Part shown: one piece after another, positions 48,295 to 57,495 of the stretch
Position numbering within the stretch: the first letter of the stretch is position 1
How the letters are laid out: every line of letters starts with the position of its first letter
DNA from: Siphonodentalium dalli
Taxonomy: Eukaryota > Mollusca > Scaphopoda > Gadilida > Siphonodentaliidae
Length of the DNA stretch: 64,000 nt
Assembly (NCBI GenBank): GCA_032622095.1
Contig: CP136063.1
Coordinates: 12,691,814-12,755,813, forward strand
Reading direction: 5' to 3'
Notes under the pieces: generated by a model
Told to the model about the DNA's origin: nothing
What the model saw: only the letters and a program-made list of their open reading frames with translations
Databases searched by the model: none
Position numbers and translations under genes: made by a program

Positions 48295-49417
48295 ACGCAT
48301 CCAGAGGGCGATTTTCTAATTTCCAGATGGAACGGTTTACTCGTGACAACGCTATATATAATAAATATGTATACTTATGTAGTCTATCACTAGCCGATTT
48401 TTAGCCCCAAATCCAAACGGGCTGATGTAGGAGCGAGTTTAATGCGGTGGTACATAAACCGGTATACTGTAGGTATGCCTCTAAAATTTGACCTCTCTAA
48501 TATAAACGCAACCTGCTCAAGGGAGTGTTTGTGTCGGGTGGGTTCAGATTTGGAAAATTCCACCGAAGATCAAATGGGGAAAATTACTCCGAAAATCATA
48601 TATTGAGATAAAAACTTTTCGATGAGTGGATGTGATAAGTAGTATCTAAACGCAAGATTAGTACACTTTGTAATGATTTATATTGAACGGTTTAACCCTG
48701 GTAGCGTATAACGTTGTGACGGGTGATATATATTACTCAAATTCAAACCCTCTTTTCATGACGCAAATTCAAACGGACTTAGCAAGAAGCAAGGCAAATG
48801 CATGAATATGCTCACCGATATACTATATAGGTATGTCCGCTCTACTGTAAAAGTAACCTATTGTCACGATTTGACCTGTCCAAAACACTCCCCGGACAAA
48901 AGTTTTCCTAGGTATCAAATTTCGTCGAAATCTGATCGTTTTACTCGATTTGACCTTGAACTGACCATTTCGAAGGTCAATGTCAGGTCGGGGTCACGAA
49001 TTGACCCGCCAAAAAGACTCCCCGGACAAAAGTACCCATAGGTATCGAATTTCGTGGAAATCCGTGTTTTACCCTATTTAACCTTCGATTGTCCTTTTTG
49101 AAGACAAATGTCAGGCCGAGGGTCACGATTCGACCCGTCCAAAACACTCCCTGGACAAAAGTACCCACATTTATCAGATTTCGTCAAAATCCGTCCAGCA
49201 GTTATCCCGACCATAGCTGACAGACAAACAAACAGACAGACAGAAGTACCAAAATATATATTAAATTAAGAAATGTCAATGCAAGTCCACCATTGGGTCG
49301 TAAGGCACCAATATGCATTCACATGAAGAGGAACACACATATACGCATAACACTCACATGGGATGGGATGGAATACCATGGAAGTATATCTGATTCCATG
49401 GAATCTGACATCTAGTT
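48295..49417 (+). mobile_element. Helentron/HINE-like element, 3' terminal part
   Basis: Matches the 3' half of the complete element at 42243-44195. It ends with 'cagacagacagaag', the inverted subterminal repeat ACCATGGAAGTATA (49375-49388), the 14-bp palindrome GATTCCATGGAATC (49392-49405) and TGACATCTAG. The LTR then resumes at 49418. With 21409-22060 it brackets the 28-kb insert. Confidence 0.75.
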
Positions 49418-49645
49418 GTTATTGTTCTCCTGGTCAGCCGACCGCGTCACAGTTCACACACATTGCGTGCTGAGTAGAACTCCATGAGCAGTCCGCTTTG
49501 TCCACTCTAGTCACAACACTGGGTCACGAATTACGGCATACTGACACACTGTAGCTGTTCTGTTTACATTGACGCAGTTGGTCTCTGTTCGTACAGACAT
49601 GAAAGTTAACATAAGCCAAGTTCTCCAAAACCGACATTCACCACA
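49418..49645 (-). repeat. 3' LTR, inner 228 bp (part 2 of 2)
   Basis: Identical to 57264-57491 of the intact LTR and ends in CA next to the PPT. 240 + 228 = 468 bp, exactly the length of the other LTR. Confidence 0.92.
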
Positions 49646-49659
49646 CTCCTCCCCATTCC
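49646..49659 (-). other. polypurine tract (PPT)
   Basis: On the minus strand this reads GGAATGGGGAGGAG and abuts the TGTGG start of the 3' LTR. That is the position and composition of the plus-strand primer of LTR retroelements. Confidence 0.85.
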
Positions 49660-50538
49660 ACTTTGAAGGACCGAGCATGTATATTGGAGAGACCAACTTC
49701 AATCTGCACATCTACAATGAAAACAGTGAGAAAACTAGAACAGATACAGTGTATTACACCCCAATGATGTTCCATACATTGTCAGAAATGTACTTGCCCA
49801 GTAGAGTGAACTCAATCAATAATTAGTATATTTCCCAGTACCGATTCAATTAATATCGGTGACCTGTTACAATTATATCGACAGAATTCATTTTCTGGGA
49901 CTTCTGTTATCCCTATACATTGTTTGTCTCATTCACAATATAAAATTAAGATTTGAGCTTCACCTTATGTCTAGTGGTCATTGGGAGTGTTGGGGTTATA
50001 CAACATTAGGCTACCACATGTGGTACATTGATATGAGATTGGCCCTTAACCGGGCGAACCAGTCCAGGTCCAACCTCTTCATTTCTCTTGTCCGTACTCA
50101 GTGTTTCGGATTCAGAGAGTAGGCCCTTATCCAGCTAAACTAGAACAGGTCCCACTTCCTCTCCGATATTTTTTCCAGTACTTGTTGTCAATTATAAGCT
50201 GGCCCTTATCCAGACTAACCAGACCAGTTCCAACTTATCGCATAACCATTCGACTCCCATCACTTCTAAGTTCAGGCTCGTGAGCTCTTACACAATAATC
50301 ACAGAAAAAAAGGTTAAAAGTCTCACACGAGCATCACCATTCAGACCATCTTAGATGATATGGAATTCCATCAATTTCCATTAACCACCCTGGTGTTCAT
50401 TATGGCTCATGCGCTCCTGCATAACTATATTACATTACAGTGCTTGGAAGCATCACAGTAGTGTCACCATTCACACATAGTTAAAAGGTTATATGGCGTT
50501 CCATATTTTCTGCTAACCATCGGGGTGTTCATAATGGT
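49660..50538 (-). other. 3' untranslated region with decayed coding repeats
   Basis: 879 bp between the Gag stop and the PPT. At about 50040-50220 there are three degraded copies of the DNA that inside the ORF encodes EEVGPGLxRPVKG (for example GVGPGLV-like at 50070, then two with stops). The present stop therefore lies inside what was once a longer repetitive coding region. No pol remnant was recognised. Confidence 0.6.
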
Positions 50539-53500
50539 TCATGCACTTCCGGAATTTATGGGAATCAAACTTAATTCATGAATCAACCTCAAACTCCGAG
50601 CTTCGTAACATCTAACCAAGTACATGCCACCTGGATCCCATACCCACCGAATAGTCACGAAATATACAGGCGATTGCCCAGATATAAACAAACTGCAAGC
50701 CAACCATGCCACAATCTGGGACCAAAATTCGCCACCAGTGATATACAAAGAAAAACTTTGGAGATACCACAATCCTGACATAACCGCTATATTCTGTAGA
50801 CAGTCCAATTTCGTGTTATCGGTAGAATCATTTGTCATATTGTCAACAACATTCACAACTTCCAAACTACAGGACGACTCGGGTACAACCTCTGGTCCCA
50901 TCTTTCCCCCAACTGAAGGAAGCAGAGGTGCACTTACAGAAGTTTCAATGTTCTGACAATTCTCTGTGATAATTACATTTGAGTTGCTAGCTTTCCCATC
51001 AGCCGTCAAGGAATGGTCAAGTATTTCACTCCGAGGCTGACTGGGGGATATTTTAGCATCAGTGCAACTTATCTGTATATGTTCAAAGGGATATTTGCTT
51101 GCCGTCTCCCTCTCCCTTCGATCAAAGCCTAGCTGAAAATCAGCTGTCATTGTTTGATCTCTAACGGCGTCATCGCAGATATCCCCACTCGGGTATTTCT
51201 CATAGACTGGTTTCATAAGAGATTTTACATTTTGCCCCGTGACAGGCTTCACATTTCCCGAACAGCCCGACTCATGTAATGATTTATCACACAAACGCAT
51301 TGGTCTTACAGGTTTTTTATCACATGACCTCTTCGGTCTGACCGGTTTGCCTAAATTTACTGGCGTGCTATGGCCCGGGGACCCAAATTCACAATCCTCA
51401 TTTTCCGTCCCATCCATATCTGATGAACCGGTTTCCTTAAACAACTGGTACCTGGTACAGCCCGGGGACCCAAATTCACAATCCCCATTTTCCGTCCCAT
51501 CCATACCTGAACCAGGTTCCTCAAACAACTGAACTGATTCAAAGTCTGAGCAACCACCAGAAGACTTGGTGCGAAAACCGGACGAGCAAACCAAAAACCT
51601 TTGCCACTGTTTCTCACTAAGCAGAACAGTGGTATCGTCATGACCCGTTGCGTCTGTGTAGATGTCGGATGGAACTTCCTCAGGGCGAACATCGGGCGAG
51701 CCAGTTTGTTTCTTATCACGATTGGTGTTCGTATCTGCCAGTGCGGAGTCGGAAAGTAGGCCCTTAACCGGGCGAACCAGTCCAGGTCCTACTTCTTCCT
51801 CCCGTTCTCTTGGTCCTGGTTCGGATTCAGAGAGTAGGCCCTTAACCGGGCGAGCCAGTCCAGGTCCCACTTCTTCATCCGCCCCTTGAGACGAAACGGT
51901 CTCACCCTCCTCGGATGCCAACGAGTCGAATAATGTGAGAAGAGGTATCTGGGCGTCTCTCAGATTGCCTCTATCTCCACCTGGCCATTCTTTGCCGGAT
52001 AAGGTTGTCGGTCCCTGCAACAGTGTCTCTGGTTGTGCGTCTGACATATCTGTCCGTGCCAATGGATCCAAGAGTAGGCCCTTAACCGGGCGAGCCAGTC
52101 CAGGTCCTACTCCCTCCTCCCCTTGAGATGTAATGGTATTGTCTCCACTTAATCCGGGCGTCTTAGACAGACTCGAGACAGATGGTCCAATAACTCCATT
52201 AACTGGTTGAAGTTCAACTAAATATTCGTCTTCAACTATTATGGGAATGCCAGAAAAAACTGAGACAAGAGTAGAGATAGCTGGGTTAGAAGTTTGAACT
52301 AGCTTTGCCGTATCTCTTGCTATTCCGGCAGAGCCAGAACCACTCGAGATAGGGCCGACATGATGCTGGTCATTTGTAAGCAAAGAAGTTTGAGATAGCT
52401 TTGGCATATCCCGAACTATTCCGGCAGAGCCAGAACCGCTCGAGATAGGCCCCACATGTGGCTGGTCATTTGTAAGCAAAGAAGTTTGAGATAGCTTTGG
52501 CATATCCCGAACTATTCCGGCAGAACCAGAACCACTCGAGATAGACCCAACATGAGGCTTGTCATTTGGAGACGATGAAGTTTGAGATAGCTTTGACATA
52601 TCCCGAACTATTCCGGCAGAACCAGAACCGCTCGAGATAGGCCCAACAGGTGTCCCCATTTGTTCATCAATTAGAGTTGAAGACTTACTACAGCCCGGGG
52701 GCCCAAAGTTACTATTCCCATTCCCAATCGTATCAGTTTCCAATGGAACATATTCCTCACCCCTGATTATTTCACATCCCTCAGTGGGAATGCTCTCGTC
52801 CCCAACTGACAACTCTTGGGCTGGACAGTGTGCCATTTTGTGGCCAAAACCCTGACATCCAAAACAGCGAACATTAGACAAATCTTTTGATTTCATTACT
52901 AATGATGACAGTCGACCCATTTCAGTTGTCAAATGGGACATAATGTGTGACATACTCGACTTAAACGTGTCCATACCCCCCTGGAGGCTTGCGGTTATGT
53001 CATCTTCCTCCCGGGGAAGAGACACGGTCGGCATTCCGAGTGAGACTTGCCGGGCCTCTCTCTTTTTCCCATTTCCCTCACCCCGGTTGGACAACATGTA
53101 CTGAACACTACTCATGGCTTCCTCCAACGACTCATGCCTAATGCACTGATGGAAACTGGCTGCATCTCTATCCCACAATCCATGGCAAAACCTCGACGCC
53201 AGATGACCCTCCAACAATTTGGTTGCCATCCCCTCAAAGACCTTGCCCCCCATATCTTGTAGTCGATCAGCCCAATCACCAAGGGACTCTTGGGGTTCCT
53301 GGCAGGCATTGTAGAAATTGTCAAAAGTTGGCAATGTTCCCCCAAATCGGCTGGCCAATTTCCCCATCATCCACTCGAAACCCCCCTCTGGGTTTTGTTT
53401 TTTCATCATGGAGAAATAGTCAGAGGCCTTCCCCTCCAAAGCCCAACAAAGTGTGTCTCGTCTTTTCAAATCATCCATACGTTCCGCATTGACAAAAGCC

Positions 53501-55719
53501 ATGATTTTATCCCGAAAAGCCACAAATTTGCCACCACCGTCATACATCAGAATGCATTGGGGCCTTCTGCCTTTCTTACCCACATATGACCCATAACTAC
53601 GACCCTTCCGTTCCCGCGAATCTAAGCGATCACCACCTTGGTCACGAACCGGCAACGACGATGAGCTACCACTGCTGCTAGAACCAGCAGTGCTATCTCC
53701 TCGACGACTGCTCTTTGTACTTGTCAATCTCTTTATTCGTCGGCTAATTTCGTCATATTCCCCCAATGGTACCGTGGTGTCGTATGTGTTGGGAAGCCTA
53801 CCCTCGGGGCGAAGATCGGGCTGACCAGTCCAAGCCCTATGCGAAGGCTCCCCACTGTGCGGAACGGTGTCGTTAAATTGAATCGATGAATAGTTGGCAG
53901 GTGTCTGCTTGGGGCTCAGCCCGGGTGGACCAGCCCAAGTCCCTCGCAAACATTCATGTCTGTGCAGAACAGTGGAGTCATGTGAGAGTGTCGGGTTTTC
54001 AAAGATGTTGGCAGATGTCTGCTTGGGGCTCAGCCCGGGTGGACCAGCCCAAGTCCCTCGCAAACATTCCTGCCTGTGTTGATTTGTTGAATCGATTGGA
54101 ACTGTGGTATTATTATATATGTTGGCAGGTGTTTGTTCGAGACTTAGCCCGGATGAACCAGCCCCAGTCCCTCGCAAACCCTGTCTGTGCAGATTTGTGG
54201 AATCGATTGGAACTGTGGTATTATTATATATGTTGGCAGGTGTTTGTTCGAGACTTAGCCCGGATGAACCAGCCCCAGTCCCTCGCAAACCCTGTCTGTG
54301 CAGATTTGTGGAATCGATTGGAAGCGTGGTATTATTGTATATGTTGACAGGTGTTTGTTCGAGACTTAGCCCGGATGAACCAGCCCCAGTCCCTCGCAAA
54401 CATTCCTGTCTGTGTTGCTGAGTGTTATCAAATGGAACTGTATTCTCATATATGTTGGCAGGTGTTTGTTCGAGGTTTAGCCCGGCTGAACCAGCCCAAT
54501 CCCCTCGCAAACACTTCTGCCTGTGCGGATTTGTAGAGTCATGCTGACTTGTGGTATCTGGCAATGCGGTATGTATGGAATGTGGTTGTCGAGTTTTACT
54601 GTTATGTAGGATTCCCGGTCTTTGCTGAATAACGATGGGGTCATTCATTACATGCATCTTCTCAGAGCTCAGCTCGGCTGAACCAGCCCAAGCCCCTTGC
54701 CGATGCATGTTTGGGTCAATCCTAGTTGCCGACATCTGCTCAAGGCTCAGCCCGGATGAACCAGCCCAAGCCCCTTGCTGATGTGCCGGATTATCAACTA
54801 CCCCCGAAAATTCCTTAACCATAATGTCACCCAGCCCCTCGCTCTCCGAGACTGTTGAGTCATTTCTTGAACTAAACGTGGAGCAAGTAAAAGTCCCCGA
54901 AGAGTCAAGTTCAGATGATACCCTTGACGAAATAGAATCCCTCGACGAATTAACCTTGTGACGTTTGGGTGAATTATTGTCAACCTTGGTGACAACCAAT
55001 GAATTTCGGGCGGCCCGTGATTTAAGAGACTTATGTTTCCCCGTCGACCTTGATGACCCAGACGACCTTGATGCAACCGATGAATGCGATGCATCCGATG
55101 ACCTCGGCACGGCCGATGAACTCGACCGCCCCGATGACCTAGATACCCCCGATGAACATGAGACCACTGACCTGTCGGAAAATCTCGAGTCATCCAATCC
55201 ATCCTCAGTCTTACCCCTATTCCCCTCCATAACCAATTCCTCGGGTTTGAACACTCCACTTGACTTCAAAGGGGTGGATTGGCCCATTGGATGTACTCCA
55301 GACAGGTCCATGGGTTTAGATTGGGGTTCGTGAAGTTTAACGTCTTTGTTTGGACGAGACTCATAATGTGGCTCCCCCATGGGGGCATTTGTGGCCATGA
55401 TTAGTTTGACATCCCCTCTCTCGTTTGTGTAATAGCCCACTGGTATTTCTGATCTAGGGGCTCCTGGAACAAGATTACTTTGGGTCGGTTCTAAATGACT
55501 CCACGCGGAGGGATCTTTATTTACCAAGCTCTCCCTACCATCCCGTTTAATGGGACCAGAAAAGAAACAATTGTTCAACGAATCCTGCCTCAGATCACGC
55601 GTTTCCTTCTGCATTTGTGGAATCCGCGTGGTCACGTGGTCCAAGCCACTGACATGTGCCAATAATTCGGTGTTTTGACAATTACTCCCATGCTGAGCAG
55701 ACTGAAATGGCTCAGCCAT
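50539..55719 (-). CDS. gag: giant Gag-like polyprotein, 1726 aa, no Pol
   Basis: Starts at an ATG (MAEPFQSAQHG) about 1.3 kb inside the 5' LTR. Residues about 195-240 are Ser-rich (SSGRSSSSAVPRSSD). Residues about 311-650 hold nine to ten imperfect repeats of about 36 aa with core AGSSGLSLEQTPANIYNNT. Residues about 723-875 look like a retrotransposon Gag/capsid domain (KIMAFVNAERMDDLKRRDTL, LASRFGG, SLGDWADRLQDMG). A CCHC zinc knuckle (CFGCQGFGHKMAHC, C-x2-C-x4-H-x4-C) follows at about 949-962. The C-terminal half has four 30-aa repeats (GPISSGSGSAGIVRDMPKLS), several EEVGPGLARPVKGLL units and a pair of DGTENxDCEFGSPG units. It ends with a hydrophobic segment (about 1640-1690). No protease D-T/S-G, RT xxDD or integrase zinc finger is present. 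The expected role is particle assembly and RNA packaging, with Pol supplied by another element (inference). The length is far above the usual 300-600 aa of Gag. Confidence 0.85.
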   Translation of the reverse strand: MAEPFQSAQHGSNCQNTELLAHVSGLDHVTTRIPQMQKETRDLRQDSLNNCFFSGPIKRDGRESLVNKDPSAWSHLEPTQSNLVPGAPRSEIPVGYYTNERGDVKLIMATNAPMGEPHYESRPNKDVKLHEPQSKPMDLSGVHPMGQSTPLKSSGVFKPEELVMEGNRGKTEDGLDDSRFSDRSVVSCSSGVSRSSGRSSSSAVPRSSDASHSSVASRSSGSSRSTGKHKSLKSRAARNSLVVTKVDNNSPKRHKVNSSRDSISSRVSSELDSSGTFTCSTFSSRNDSTVSESEGLGDIMVKEFSGVVDNPAHQQGAWAGSSGLSLEQMSATRIDPNMHRQGAWAGSAELSSEKMHVMNDPIVIQQRPGILHNSKTRQPHSIHTALPDTTSQHDSTNPHRQKCLRGDWAGSAGLNLEQTPANIYENTVPFDNTQQHRQECLRGTGAGSSGLSLEQTPVNIYNNTTLPIDSTNLHRQGLRGTGAGSSGLSLEQTPANIYNNTTVPIDSTNLHRQGLRGTGAGSSGLSLEQTPANIYNNTTVPIDSTNQHRQECLRGTWAGPPGLSPKQTSANIFENPTLSHDSTVLHRHECLRGTWAGPPGLSPKQTPANYSSIQFNDTVPHSGEPSHRAWTGQPDLRPEGRLPNTYDTTVPLGEYDEISRRIKRLTSTKSSRRGDSTAGSSSSGSSSSLPVRDQGGDRLDSRERKGRSYGSYVGKKGRRPQCILMYDGGGKFVAFRDKIMAFVNAERMDDLKRRDTLCWALEGKASDYFSMMKKQNPEGGFEWMMGKLASRFGGTLPTFDNFYNACQEPQESLGDWADRLQDMGGKVFEGMATKLLEGHLASRFCHGLWDRDAASFHQCIRHESLEEAMSSVQYMLSNRGEGNGKKREARQVSLGMPTVSLPREEDDITASLQGGMDTFKSSMSHIMSHLTTEMGRLSSLVMKSKDLSNVRCFGCQGFGHKMAHCPAQELSVGDESIPTEGCEIIRGEEYVPLETDTIGNGNSNFGPPGCSKSSTLIDEQMGTPVGPISSGSGSAGIVRDMSKLSQTSSSPNDKPHVGSISSGSGSAGIVRDMPKLSQTSLLTNDQPHVGPISSGSGSAGIVRDMPKLSQTSLLTNDQHHVGPISSGSGSAGIARDTAKLVQTSNPAISTLVSVFSGIPIIVEDEYLVELQPVNGVIGPSVSSLSKTPGLSGDNTITSQGEEGVGPGLARPVKGLLLDPLARTDMSDAQPETLLQGPTTLSGKEWPGGDRGNLRDAQIPLLTLFDSLASEEGETVSSQGADEEVGPGLARPVKGLLSESEPGPREREEEVGPGLVRPVKGLLSDSALADTNTNRDKKQTGSPDVRPEEVPSDIYTDATGHDDTTVLLSEKQWQRFLVCSSGFRTKSSGGCSDFESVQLFEEPGSGMDGTENGDCEFGSPGCTRYQLFKETGSSDMDGTENEDCEFGSPGHSTPVNLGKPVRPKRSCDKKPVRPMRLCDKSLHESGCSGNVKPVTGQNVKSLMKPVYEKYPSGDICDDAVRDQTMTADFQLGFDRRERETASKYPFEHIQISCTDAKISPSQPRSEILDHSLTADGKASNSNVIITENCQNIETSVSAPLLPSVGGKMGPEVVPESSCSLEVVNVVDNMTNDSTDNTKLDCLQNIAVMSGLWYLQSFSLYITGGEFWSQIVAWLACSLFISGQSPVYFVTIRWVWDPGGMYLVRCYEARSLRLIHELSLIPINSGSA
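52830..52872 (-). other. CCHC zinc knuckle within Gag
   Basis: Encodes CFGCQGFGHKMAHC, spacing C-x2-C-x4-H-x4-C, the canonical nucleocapsid knuckle. It binds zinc and nucleic acid in Gag proteins. Confidence 0.9.
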
Positions 55720-57004
55720 TACGCAAAGTCTATTGACACGTTTTTTCTCTGAAAATCAATATTTCCTCCGAAAGAAAACTCAACCGTAATTTCCAGTGAA
55801 TAAATCACAAATTACAACACGATCGAGTGTCTGTATAACTTGATATGAACCTATATGTTTGCTGACACAAGTATCTACAACTAATGATAAATTCGAACAA
55901 TAACAAATTTAACAGTGACTACATATAAACTACACAAATCGACTGTAAGTAACACTTCGCGTTTGTACGTATACCAACAAAACTGTACCCTGACACACCC
56001 CACAGCGGTACAAGCATTACTCCAAATTGGTTATATTTTCAACCATTTAAACCAATTTAACAGTGATTATAAACTGCACAAATCAACTGTAAGTAACACT
56101 TCGCGTTTGTAAGTCCAACAAAACTGTACCCTGACACACTCCACAGCGGTACAAGCATTACTCCAAATTGGTTATATTTTCAAATCAACAATAGTCCTTT
56201 ACTTCACCAAAATAATGACATTTTGGCCACAAACGTTAGCAAACAAATTACTGTTCATAACACGAGCACCATACACTAGATCGAACAAATATTTCCCATA
56301 ATTAGGTGACGACAAAATTATCCGTACTGTATCAAACCAAAGTTTCATAAAGTGACAATATCGGTACCCCGTGAAATACTTTTCACGTCAAAAATAAACC
56401 TCTGTCCAACACACACACCCCTCACAATTTATAAACTTTCGATTATTAAGATACATGTATACAACGTCGTTTCTCGGACCTAATCACCTGAAATAAATAC
56501 ACATCCGGCTCGTTCTAAACGACAATTAACAGCATCTCAAAACTCAAAACACTTGTCACTTTTGTAACACAGTAAGACTGCATAATCATTACAATGTTAG
56601 CATACGGTTTCCAACAGCACAATCAATCTCAACACTATTCCAATTGACCGCGTGTATCGATACATTCAAAGAACAATTTGCATCCGGGTACTTTTCAGTC
56701 GAAAATAATGACTGAATAAATATTGCAAATATATATGTAACCACAGACTCAATAAAATCTATTTTCAGAAATTCAGAATATTCATCACGCTCGGCATTTC
56801 ACAATTTCAAGAAGAATATTCAGAAGATTAAAAGACTACCATAACATACAATTTCTTCAGTAAAAATTTCCAAACACCAGAAATTTCATCATTATTTCCC
56901 AATACATTTAGTGGAAATTGCTTGTCACAATCGCATACTACCGATGTCCATTTACCCCAACTATAACATATTAAACCGAGCAAATATTACGCAGAATACG
57001 AATT
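55720..57004 (-). other. 5' leader of the retrotransposon
   Basis: 1.28 kb between PBS and Gag ATG, AT-rich, without a long frame. A direct duplication of 144-bp period is present (for example 'gtaagtaacacttcgcgtttgta' at 55945 and 56089, 'caaaactgtaccctgacac' and 'gcggtacaagcattactccaaattgg' in both). Packaging or dimerisation signals would be expected here but cannot be identified by eye. Confidence 0.7.
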
Positions 57005-57021
57005 GCATGCTCGCAGCGCCA
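57005..57021 (-). other. primer-binding site (PBS)
   Basis: Minus strand TGGCGCTGCGAGCATGC starts two bases after the 5' LTR end. The leading TGG complements a tRNA CCA end. The tRNA species cannot be assigned without a tRNA set. Confidence 0.75.
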
Positions 57022-57023
57022 TT

Positions 57024-57491
57024 TGTTAGAACTTTGCCTATAATGATTTCTAGCTGCGATGGACCAAAGTTCTAATTGTATTCATTTGGGATAAACGTAC
57101 CGAAGTGACAGCGATGTGTTTAAAATAATGAGATGTTTAATTGTGTGAAGATATATAAGATGGTAACAATATCACCGTCAATGTCTTTTGGTGTCTCCAT
57201 GATGGAACTGTGATGTTATAAATACGTCCGCATCCGACGGTGATCGATAGCCGAGCTCTAATTGTTATTGTTCTCCTGGTCAGCCGACCGCGTCACAGTT
57301 CACACACATTGCGTGCTGAGTAGAACTCCATGAGCAGTCCGCTTTGTCCACTCTAGTCACAACACTGGGTCACGAATTACGGCATACTGACACACTGTAG
57401 CTGTTCTGTTTACATTGACGCAGTTGGTCTCTGTTCGTACAGACATGAAAGTTAACATAAGCCAAGTTCTCCAAAACCGACATTCACCACA
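57024..57491 (-). repeat. 5' LTR, intact, 468 bp
   Basis: TG...CA ends and flanks ATAA / PBS. In sense orientation a TATA-like TATTTATAAC lies at 57224-57215, about 270 bp into the LTR, a plausible promoter. Near the 3' (U5) end TTAGAACTTTG (57026-57036) and CAAAGTTCTAA (57065-57075) form an 11-bp perfect inverted repeat. It is identical to the split 3' LTR over its full length. Confidence 0.92.
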
Positions 57492-57495
57492 ATAA

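Larger units (their letters stand above)
21166..57495 (-). mobile_element. LTR retrotransposon with 28-kb insertion in its 3' LTR
   Basis: Full extent including the target duplications. ATAA lies at 21166-21169 and at 57492-57495. In sense (minus) orientation the order is 5' LTR (57491-57024), PBS (57021-57005), leader, a single long Gag-like frame (55719-50539), 3' untranslated region, PPT (49659-49646) and 3' LTR (49645-49418 plus 21409-21170). Without the 28,008-bp insert the element is 8,314 bp. The two LTRs are identical over all 468 bp as far as I can read, so it is recently inserted. No protease, reverse transcriptase, RNase H or integrase motifs were found, so it is non-autonomous. 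The 4-bp duplication and the CCHC Gag suggest a Ty3/Gypsy-related parent. This is inference. Confidence 0.85.

Noticed and set aside
21409-49417. Canonical Helitron interpretation (5' TC, 3' CTRR, A/T target) for the 28-kb insert
   Set aside because: CTAG does occur at 49412-49415, but it is followed by TT and the left end does not start with TC at an A/T junction. The TT target with subterminal inverted repeats fits the Helentron variant better.
50578-55333. Plus-strand frames opposite the Gag ORF
   Set aside because: They are antisense shadows of the repetitive, compositionally biased Gag sequence.
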